A DNA stretch of 5,884 bases from Candidatus Omnitrophota bacterium (GTDB lineage: Bacteria; Omnitrophota; Koll11; Gygaellales; Profunditerraquicolaceae), in the NCBI GenBank assembly GCA_026387515.1, contig JAPLLP010000338.1, positions 1 to 5,884 on the forward strand. The letters run 5' to 3'. The number at the start of each line of letters is the position of its first letter. Positions within the stretch are counted from its first letter, which is position 1. Positions 1 through 5,884 of the stretch are shown one piece after another. The notes under the pieces are model-generated. The model saw nothing but the letters and a program-made list of their open reading frames with translations, was not told the DNA's origin and searched no databases. A program made the position numbers and the translations under genes.

Positions 1-1479
1 CTAGTGATAGTCGTATCTTATGAGCCGCAGTTATTCAAAAGGCCGAAAAGTATCTTTCTCTTGCTCTGCTTTTTTCTTCTGGGCATCTCGATCTATCTTT
101 ATATCCCTTTAAGGGCCCACTTTGACCCGGTTCTTAATTGGGGAAAGGTGCATGATATAAAAAGTTTTGTCGGTTATCTCCTGCGCAGCCAGTACCGGGG
201 AGATACTGTCCCTTCTAATTACTCGCCGTGGGACGTATTTAGTTTTTATCGGATAAAATTCTCCCAACCCGGGAAATTAGCGCATTTTTTGACCGATGAT
301 TTCGGCCTGATCTGGCTGGTCGCATTTTTAGGGATTGTGCCGCTGGCGCTTAAGGCTAAACGATATTTATTGGCTATCCTGGCTATAGTCCTTATGGGGA
401 TATTAAAGGTCTGGCCGCCGCTGTCAACGGATGCCAAGATGCTTGATATCGGAAGGGTATATCTTGTTTTCGGATACTTAGGCCTGGCGATATTAATGGG
501 GATGGGGTTTTTTTACCTGTTGGAGATTGTTCAACGCAAAGCCGCAAAGCCTTTTTATCTCCTCTTCGCGATTATTATTTCTTTTTCCGGATGCGTTCCG
601 TTATGGCTCAATTTCAGTAAAAACGACTTAAGCAATAATTTCGTGGCCTATAATTATGGCAGAAATGTTTTGTCCACCCTGGATAGGAACGCCGTGCTAC
701 TGGCCAGCGGGGATAATGACGACTTTATACTGGTTTACTTGACCCAAGTCGAGAAAATCAGGCCGGATGTGGTTATCTATGATGATCTCTCCGGAGACGT
801 CTTTAAGCGTACCCCTTTTGCCGCTTCCGGTCTAGGCGAGGGCAGGCAGGATGAGGTATTGAGCGCTTTATTAAAGAAAAACAATAACCCGTTGTATATG
901 ACTTTTGCCCATCCTTTTGTGGCTAATACCTGGTATAATCTAGACCTGGTAGGAGTGGTGTATAAAGTATTACAGGAAAACGAAAGGGTGCCTCTGGAGG
1001 TTAAACAGCGTGCCTGGTCAGGCTATGATACGGCAGGAGTTTTTGACAGCAGGGCAGAAGAGATCAGCGAGTATTTCATGAGAATGCTTATTTCGGCGTA
1101 TTATATCCAATACGGGGATTATCTTTTGTCAAGAGATGATCCGCTGGGTTTTAGTTTTCACGAGGAAGGGCTTAAGCTATCCCGATACTCAGGTAGTTTT
1201 CTGCAGCGCCTAGTTTCGTTTTATATCAGGCACGGCATGCTCAGGCAGGCGGAGTATGTTTCTAAGGAAGTCTCTAAAGCTTATCCTGATAACGCGGATA
1301 TATTTTATAACCTCGGGGTATATTATGGTCGCTCGGGAAGATATGAGAGGGCTATTGCCAGCTGGGAAAAGGCTATAAAGATAAAGCCTGATTTTAAAAA
1401 AGCAAAAGAGGATTTAGAGACTGCTAAGCAGCTTATCCGTGACGCCAACCTTAAGGCAGATAGGAATGTCCAAAAATAA
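1..1479 (+). CDS. TMEM260/DUF2723-like GT-C membrane glycosyltransferase with C-terminal TPRs (5' partial)
   Basis: Probable polytopic membrane glycosyltransferase of the DUF2723 family (Pfam PF11028, related to the protein O-mannosyltransferase TMEM260). Such proteins are expected to move a sugar from a lipid carrier to an acceptor on the outer face of the membrane. Residues are counted from the GTG at 4. A hydrophobic helix at about 16-36 leads into PLRA (35-38) and LNWG (44-47), matching the family pattern of a YLP(I/L)RA stretch followed by NWG. About four more hydrophobic helices follow between 100 and 203. A soluble part then carries GDND (236-239) before a Y-L-x-x-V-E-x-x-R-P-D-V stretch, also family-like. 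Two 34-residue TPR units lie at about 397-430 and 431-464. The reading frame is open to the left edge (CTA precedes the GTG), and the family's N-terminal helices and acidic first-loop motif are missing. The gene therefore almost certainly starts upstream. The stop overlaps the next gene. Family assignment is good; donor and acceptor are unknown. Confidence 0.8.
   Translation, partial: LVIVVSYEPQLFKRPKSIFLLLCFFLLGISIYLYIPLRAHFDPVLNWGKVHDIKSFVGYLLRSQYRGDTVPSNYSPWDVFSFYRIKFSQPGKLAHFLTDDFGLIWLVAFLGIVPLALKAKRYLLAILAIVLMGILKVWPPLSTDAKMLDIGRVYLVFGYLGLAILMGMGFFYLLEIVQRKAAKPFYLLFAIIISFSGCVPLWLNFSKNDLSNNFVAYNYGRNVLSTLDRNAVLLASGDNDDFILVYLTQVEKIRPDVVIYDDLSGDVFKRTPFAASGLGEGRQDEVLSALLKKNNNPLYMTFAHPFVANTWYNLDLVGVVYKVLQENERVPLEVKQRAWSGYDTAGVFDSRAEEISEYFMRMLISAYYIQYGDYLLSRDDPLGFSFHEEGLKLSRYSGSFLQRLVSFYIRHGMLRQAEYVSKEVSKAYPDNADIFYNLGVYYGRSGRYERAIASWEKAIKIKPDFKKAKEDLETAKQLIRDANLKADRNVQK
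1453..1456 (+). promoter_or_regulatory. Ribosome binding site for the DUF2079 gene
   Basis: AAGG lies 9 bases before the ATG at 1466, inside the last codons of the upstream gene. It favours the ATG at 1466 over the in-frame GTG at 1439, which would add nine polar residues (MTPTLRQIG) encoded wholly within the upstream gene. A second purine patch (TAGGA, 1461-1465) is too close to the ATG to serve. Confidence 0.5.
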
Positions 1480-3358
1480 CCCTTTATGCCGCATTTTATT
1501 GGGTTTTTTCATTTTCTCGTATATTTTTTATTTTTGCCGGATCAATTTTTCAAGATTCTACTCATACGGATATTATGATTTTGATCTGGCGGTCCATGAC
1601 CTGACGGTCTGGAATATTTTGCACGGCTCGATCTTCAATTCCATCCTGGGGGTGCCGTTTCTCGGGCACCATCTGCAGTTAATCCTCTTTTTTATCGCTC
1701 CGGTATATCTAATATTTGATCATCCCTTAGTGTTGCCGTTTTTGCAAACCCTGGCCTTAGGCTTGGCAGTGATCCCTCTCTATGCCTTGGCAGAAGATCT
1801 ATTGGGCGCTAATTGGGGATTGATCATCGGCATAATCTATCTTTTTTATCCCGGAGGAGGGTGGTTAAACCTCTATGAATTTCATCCCACGGCCTTTGCC
1901 ACGCTTTTCCTTATTTTGACCTTCTACTATTATGAAAAGGGGCGTTACAAAAATTATATGTTTTTCGCGCTTTTGTCTTGCATCTGCCAGGAGAATATTT
2001 CGCTTGCGCTGGCCATGTTTGGGGTGCTGGCCATATTTAACCGCAGGTCGTTAAAGTGGACGCTGGCGCCCATATTGCTCGGGATAATATACTTTTTAGC
2101 GGCCCTTAGGGTTATGGAATACTTTAATAATAATACTATTCAGTTCATGGGCATATACAGGCATTTGGGAGGCACGGCCAGCCAGATAGCGGTTAATTTC
2201 TTGATTCATCCCGTGATAATACTAAAGATCCTTTCCCGCCGGGAATGCCTGGAATTCATATTTAATATTTTTCTCCCGCTTTCTTTTCTTCCCTTTTTAA
2301 ACCCCTTGAGATTGATTCCTGCCTTGCCGTTCTTTCTGCAGCATATGCTTTCCGCGAGGCAGGCAGACCTGAATATTTCTTTGCATTATGCGGCAGAATT
2401 TATTCCGTTTGTTTTTGTGAGTTTTATCTACGCGATCAAGTCCGTAATGAACCGTTTGAATAAGAATAGAATAAAGGCGAATATTATAAAAATAATTTTG
2501 ATCTCGGTATTGTTTTGGAGCAATATATTCTATCTTGGGCCGCATTTTAGCTTTTTTTCAAAACTCTCCGGGATTTATAAGAAAGATTATCTTGATTTCC
2601 TCAAGGATGGCTTGGTGGCAAAAATCCCTTCCGCGGCTTCTGTAGTCGCTACTCCGGAGCTCTTATCTCACCTCTCGCACCGTAAGAATTTGTATTCTTT
2701 CCACCATATCTATACGGGATTTTATACCCTTTCCAATAGAAAATACGTATTGCCAAAAGATGCGCAATATGCGTTAATAGACTTTAATGATAACATTACC
2801 TTTGAGGTTCAAGGGTATTATGATCCTGATCGGTACAAGAATATCCAGAAATTCCTGGTTCACGGAGATTGGGGGGTTGAGGATTTTGCGGAATCGTTGG
2901 TTTTGCTGACTAAGGCCAGGGCTTCAAGATACACTGTTTCCCGGCCCATAGAAAAGTCCGAAGCACAGATCAAAAACAAGACAGATATCCGGGTTGAAGG
3001 CCTGGTTAAGCTATTAGGTTATAACCTGGTAGATGTGCAAGGAAAGCCTTCGCTGTCACTGACTTTTTATTGGGAGTGCCTGGGTGCCGTAGGCACAGAG
3101 GTGGATATTTTTCTGGATGTAGTTGATTCTAATAACCGCGTTGTAATGCGCAAGATCCATCCGATATGCTATAGGATCTATCCCACCAATAGTTGGCAGA
3201 AGGGCCAGTTCTTTGAGGATGAATGCCGGATCATCATTCCGGCTGAGGGAAGTTATATATTAAAACTGGGTTTTTTTGAGCATGTAAGTAAAAGGATCCT
3301 CAGGATAAAAGGCTGCAAGGATCCCTGGGGCGCTATGTTTCTGATGAACATTAGGTAA
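1466..3358 (+). CDS. DUF2079-type polytopic membrane protein, probable GT-C glycosyltransferase
   Basis: Complete gene, 630 residues from the ATG at 1466. It resembles the DUF2079 family (PF09852), membrane proteins grouped with GT-C glycosyltransferases that use lipid-linked sugars. What is seen: an N-terminal helix at about 9-24; the family-like FDLAVHD (39-45) followed by W-N-x-L-H-G; GHH (67-69); FHPTAFA (139-145) in the loop after helix 4; QEN (175-177) where many relatives have a K/E/D-rich triplet; LHYAAEFIP (306-314); and a periplasm-type segment with ATPELLSHLSHR (395-406). About ten hydrophobic segments fall between 9 and 360, and from about 370 onward the protein is soluble. The last ~120 residues (510-630) look like the beta-sandwich that ends many GT-C proteins: alternating strands, then YPTNSWQKGQ (572-581) and a G-S-Y-x-L-K-L-G-F-F strand (595-604). 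The start overlaps the previous stop by 14 bases and uvrA follows after 6 bases, so translational coupling is likely. The sugar and acceptor cannot be read from the sequence. Confidence 0.8.
   Translation: MSKNNPLCRILLGFFIFSYIFYFCRINFSRFYSYGYYDFDLAVHDLTVWNILHGSIFNSILGVPFLGHHLQLILFFIAPVYLIFDHPLVLPFLQTLALGLAVIPLYALAEDLLGANWGLIIGIIYLFYPGGGWLNLYEFHPTAFATLFLILTFYYYEKGRYKNYMFFALLSCICQENISLALAMFGVLAIFNRRSLKWTLAPILLGIIYFLAALRVMEYFNNNTIQFMGIYRHLGGTASQIAVNFLIHPVIILKILSRRECLEFIFNIFLPLSFLPFLNPLRLIPALPFFLQHMLSARQADLNISLHYAAEFIPFVFVSFIYAIKSVMNRLNKNRIKANIIKIILISVLFWSNIFYLGPHFSFFSKLSGIYKKDYLDFLKDGLVAKIPSAASVVATPELLSHLSHRKNLYSFHHIYTGFYTLSNRKYVLPKDAQYALIDFNDNITFEVQGYYDPDRYKNIQKFLVHGDWGVEDFAESLVLLTKARASRYTVSRPIEKSEAQIKNKTDIRVEGLVKLLGYNLVDVQGKPSLSLTFYWECLGAVGTEVDIFLDVVDSNNRVVMRKIHPICYRIYPTNSWQKGQFFEDECRIIIPAEGSYILKLGFFEHVSKRILRIKGCKDPWGAMFLMNIR
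3353..3356 (+). promoter_or_regulatory. Weak ribosome binding site for uvrA
   Basis: AGGT, formed by the last sense codon of the upstream gene and the first base of its stop codon, lies 8 bases before the uvrA ATG at 3365. It is short but well spaced. With only 6 bases between stop and start, uvrA translation probably depends partly on ribosomes finishing the upstream gene. Confidence 0.4.
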
Positions 3359-3364
3359 ACAAAT

Positions 3365-5884
3365 ATGGAAAATTCTATTATTATCCACGGGGCCAAGGTG
3401 CACAATCTTAAACATATAGACCTTACGCTTCCCCGCAACAAACTGATCGTTGTAACCGGATTATCCGGCTCGGGTAAATCCAGCCTGGCTTTTGATACCA
3501 TATATGCCGAGGGTCAGCGCAGGTACGTGGAGAGCCTTTCCGCGTATGCCCGTCAATTCCTGGAACAGCTGCAGAAGCCGGATGTGGAATACATCGAAGG
3601 TTTGTCTCCGGCGATCGCCATAGAGCAGAGGACCGCAGGAGGTAACCCCCGTTCAACCGTGGCCACGCAGACTGAAATATATGATTATCTACGCTTGATC
3701 TTTGCGCGCATCGGAAAAGTATTTTGCTACCAGTGCGGCAATCCCATAGAAAGGCAGAGTTCCCAGGAGATAGTGGAAAGGATCCTGTCTTTTCCTAAGG
3801 AGGAAGATATTCAGGTCCTGGCTCCCATGATCAGGGGTAAAAAAGGCGAATACCGGGATATCTCAAGCCAGGTGCAGAAGGCGGGTTTTACCCGCATCAG
3901 GGTCGATGGCAAGGTGTTTGAGCTGCCGGCAAAGATAAAACTGGCTAAATATAAGGTTCACAATATTGAGATAGTAGTAGATAGGTTAATTATTAAGCCT
4001 AAGGTAGCACCCAACCCTATCGGAGGGGTTGGTGTGCTGCCTTCTGCAGCAAAGGCAAGACTCACGGATTCCCTGGAGACAGCCTTGAAAGTCGGTAAGG
4101 GTATAGTTATAGTAAAGAGGCCTTCGCTTGAGATGGTTTTTAGCGAACAATATGCCTGCGCAAAATGCGGTATTAATTATCTGGAGGTTGAGCCCAGGGT
4201 TTTTTCTTTTAATTCTCCGTACGGGGCCTGTCCTGCCTGTAATGGCCTGGGTACAAAGCTTGAATTCGATGCCGATCTGATCGTGCCGGATAAGGCCAAA
4301 TCCATAAACCAGGGGGCGATCGAGGCCTGGAAACGGGGAGGTAAGGGGTATATACTTTATTACCGTTGGCTCCTGCGTGAACTGGCCAATGAACTGCCGT
4401 TTGATTTGGATGCGCCGTTTAATCACCTGGGCCATTCTATCCAGAAGGCAATACTTTATGGTTCTGGCGTTCTGGTCAATGATAAGCCTTTTGAAGGGGT
4501 GATCCCGCATCTGGAGCGCCTTTTCCGTCAGACCAAAAGTGATTATCTCAAGGAAGAGATATCGCGTTTCATGTCCAGCCTCGCCTGTCCGGTTTGCCAG
4601 GGTGCCAGGCTTAAAAAAGAGAGCCTGAGCGTCAGGATCAGCGGAAAAAATATCTGGGAAATAGTTAAATTTTCTATAAAAGAGGCTAAAGATTTTTTTA
4701 CCGGGCTTGAGTTGACCCCGCGGGAAAAATTGATCGCCCACCAGGTATTAAAAGAGATCATTCAAAAACTGCAGTTTTGTATCGATGTGGGCCTTGAATA
4801 CCTTACGCTTGATCGAAGAAGCTCTACGCTTTCAGGAGGCGAGGCCCAGCGTATCAGGCTGGCTACGCAGGTAGGTTCCGGGTTAGTGGGTGTTTTATAT
4901 GTTTTGGATGAGCCTAGTATCGGCCTGCATCAAAGGGATAATGCTAAACTTATCTCTACGCTTAAGGCCTTGCGGGATTTGGGTAATACCTTGATCGTGG
5001 TCGAGCATGACGAATATGCGATACGCGCCGCGGATTATATCGTGGACCTGGGGCCCGGTGCCGGCAGGCACGGAGGAGAAGTTGTTTTTGCCGGACCGAG
5101 CGAAGAATTATTAGGGTCGAAGGATTCTCTCACCGCGCAATACCTGAGGCGGCAGCTTAAGGTGTGCGCGCTGCCTGAGCGCAGGCCATATGACAAAGCC
5201 AGGTCTTTGCAAGTGATCGGGGCCAGAGAGCACAATCTTAAAAACATAAATGTTACCTTCCCTTTAGGCAATTTTATCTGCGTTACGGGAGTTTCCGGTT
5301 CGGGGAAATCTACGCTCATCGATGAGATACTTTATCGGGCGCTGGCGCAGGAATTTTATAAGGCCAAGGAAAAACCCGGCCTGCATAAGAAAATTACCGG
5401 GATGGGGCTTATTGACAAGGTGATCGTAGTAGATCAGGCTCCCATAGGAAGGACGCCGCGTTCAAACCCGGCTACCTATACAGGCGTTTTCGGCTATATC
5501 CGGGATATCTATAGTCACCTGCCTGAAGCCCGCCTGCGCGGATATAAGCCGGGTAGGTTCTCTTTTAATGTCAAGGGCGGCCGCTGCGAGGCCTGTCAAG
5601 GCGACGGTATTAAAAAGATTGAGATGCATTTTCTGGCAGACATCTATGTTAAGTGTGATATTTGTAAGGGCAGGCGTTTTAATGAGGCTACCTTAGAGGT
5701 AAAATATAAGGGTAGGTCTATCGCCGAAGTCTTGGAGATGACCGTGGAAGAGGCTACGGAGCTTTTCAATAATGTACCGCGCATCCGCAATATACTTACC
5801 TATCTGTATGACGTAGGGTTAGGCTATATTCAGCTTGGCCAGTTCGCCACTACCCTTTCCGGAGGCGAGGCTCAACGTATCAAA
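3365..5884 (+). CDS. uvrA: UvrA, excinuclease ABC subunit A (3' partial)
   Basis: Damage-recognition ATPase of nucleotide excision repair. A UvrA dimer scans DNA in the cytoplasm and loads UvrB at lesions. The 840 residues present run in one frame without interruption. In order: Walker A GLSGSGKS (32-39); CxxC (C121, C124); the UvrB-binding domain (roughly 130-245); a zinc module with C265, C268, C289 and C292; the insertion domain; CxxC (C408, C411); ABC signature LSGGEAQ (489-495); Walker B VLDEPS (513-518) followed by the GLHQRDN stretch; second Walker A GVSGSGKST (642-650); the IGRTPRSNPATYTGVF block; the C-terminal zinc module C741, C744, C764, C767, offset by one from the E. coli cysteines 740-766; and the second signature LSGGEAQRIK (831-840). 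The last ~100 residues, including the second Walker B, lie beyond the window. Two departures from E. coli UvrA stand out: a 15-residue insert at 213-227 that coincides with a DNA palindrome, and a loop after GSG (366-368) about 14 residues shorter. The UvrB-binding domain makes this a repair UvrA and not a drug-resistance paralogue. No LexA-type operator was seen upstream. Confidence 0.97.
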   Translation, partial: MENSIIIHGAKVHNLKHIDLTLPRNKLIVVTGLSGSGKSSLAFDTIYAEGQRRYVESLSAYARQFLEQLQKPDVEYIEGLSPAIAIEQRTAGGNPRSTVATQTEIYDYLRLIFARIGKVFCYQCGNPIERQSSQEIVERILSFPKEEDIQVLAPMIRGKKGEYRDISSQVQKAGFTRIRVDGKVFELPAKIKLAKYKVHNIEIVVDRLIIKPKVAPNPIGGVGVLPSAAKARLTDSLETALKVGKGIVIVKRPSLEMVFSEQYACAKCGINYLEVEPRVFSFNSPYGACPACNGLGTKLEFDADLIVPDKAKSINQGAIEAWKRGGKGYILYYRWLLRELANELPFDLDAPFNHLGHSIQKAILYGSGVLVNDKPFEGVIPHLERLFRQTKSDYLKEEISRFMSSLACPVCQGARLKKESLSVRISGKNIWEIVKFSIKEAKDFFTGLELTPREKLIAHQVLKEIIQKLQFCIDVGLEYLTLDRRSSTLSGGEAQRIRLATQVGSGLVGVLYVLDEPSIGLHQRDNAKLISTLKALRDLGNTLIVVEHDEYAIRAADYIVDLGPGAGRHGGEVVFAGPSEELLGSKDSLTAQYLRRQLKVCALPERRPYDKARSLQVIGAREHNLKNINVTFPLGNFICVTGVSGSGKSTLIDEILYRALAQEFYKAKEKPGLHKKITGMGLIDKVIVVDQAPIGRTPRSNPATYTGVFGYIRDIYSHLPEARLRGYKPGRFSFNVKGGRCEACQGDGIKKIEMHFLADIYVKCDICKGRRFNEATLEVKYKGRSIAEVLEMTVEEATELFNNVPRIRNILTYLYDVGLGYIQLGQFATTLSGGEAQRIK
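4001..4045 (+). repeat. In-frame palindromic insertion element within uvrA
   Basis: The left arm AAGGTAGCACCCAACCC (4001-4017) pairs with the right arm GGGTTGGTGTGCTGCCTT (4026-4043) around the 8-base loop TATCGGAG. There are 16 Watson-Crick pairs, one T-G wobble (4005/4039) and one bulged T (4033). Pairing stops sharply at 4000/4044. The dinucleotide CT occurs just before (3999-4000) and just after (4044-4045) the palindrome, as a 2-base target duplication would. Element plus one CT is 45 bases, or 15 codons, encoding KVAPNPIGGVGVLPS without a stop. Without it the protein reads IIKP-AAKA-RLTDS, the spacing of E. coli UvrA as recalled. There is no room for a transposase, so it would have to move in trans, or be a fixed relic. 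No second copy was found in the window. The strand given is that of the host gene; the element is nearly symmetrical. Confidence 0.75.

Noticed and set aside
4..6. GTG as the true start of the first gene
   Set aside because: The frame is open to the window edge, and the LNWG motif normally lies well inside these proteins, after several helices that are missing here.
1439..1441. GTG start for the DUF2079 gene
   Set aside because: It adds nine polar residues encoded inside the upstream gene and lacks a ribosome binding site. The ATG at 1466 has AAGG at 9 bases and leads directly into the first helix.
1651..1670. GGTGCC / GGCACC hairpin
   Set aside because: Only 6 pairs inside a conserved coding motif region, with no length anomaly in the protein and no T-run; expected by chance.
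3016..3027. Perfect 12-base palindrome AGGTTATAACCT as an operator
   Set aside because: About one such palindrome is expected by chance in a window this size, and it lies mid-gene.
3292..3324. Two AAGGATCC copies near the end of the DUF2079 gene as a terminator or attenuator
   Set aside because: The core is self-complementary, pairing is short, no T-run follows, and both copies lie in coding sequence.
3340..3364. LexA/SOS operator upstream of uvrA
   Set aside because: Only a GAAC half-site (3346-3349) is present, without a matching inverted half.
4038..4057. Second small hairpin TGCCTT/AAGGCA abutting the palindrome
   Set aside because: TGCCTT is already the outer end of the long stem, so this 6-pair hairpin would compete with it. 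AAGGCA lies outside the inferred insert and encodes host residues, so it is probably chance.
3986..4741. 251-codon open frame on the minus strand
   Set aside because: It lies wholly inside the well-conserved uvrA coding region, has no recognisable domain, and is explained by the antisense reading of uvrA codons.

Overview
The window carries three co-directional protein genes on the + strand, packed tightly enough to be one transcription unit. Both outer genes are cut by the window edges. Base composition is intermediate and there is essentially no non-coding DNA: a 14-base overlap separates genes 1 and 2, and a 6-base gap separates genes 2 and 3. No RNA gene, CRISPR array, insertion sequence or terminator was found. 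The style suggests an environmental Gram-negative-type bacterium. A candidate phylum such as Omnitrophota would fit (large TPR-bearing GT-C proteins, DUF2079 proteins), but that is a guess from gene content and not something the sequence proves.

Layout: (1) 1-1479, the C-terminal ~490 residues of a TMEM260/DUF2723-like GT-C membrane glycosyltransferase ending in two TPR repeats. (2) 1466-3358, a complete 630-residue DUF2079-type polytopic membrane protein, also a probable GT-C glycosyltransferase, with a C-terminal soluble beta-rich domain. (3) 3365-5884, the first 840 residues of UvrA, the damage-recognition ATPase of nucleotide excision repair, cut in its second ABC signature just before the last Walker B. 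Genes 1 and 2 probably act together in transferring lipid-linked sugars on the outer face of the membrane. uvrA has no obvious functional link to them and is probably co-transcribed.

The main discovery is inside uvrA. A near-perfect 43-base inverted repeat (4001-4043: 17 paired positions, one bulged base, 8-base loop) is inserted in frame. It is flanked by a CT dinucleotide on both sides. Element plus one CT is exactly 45 bases, or 15 codons. UvrA has exactly 15 more residues here than the E. coli protein as I recall it, and removing the 45 bases restores the normal spacing (VVDRLIIKP-AAKA-RLTDS). This looks like a small palindromic mobile element that inserted into an essential-type repair gene and is now translated as part of the UvrB-binding domain, similar in kind to the Rickettsia palindromic elements.
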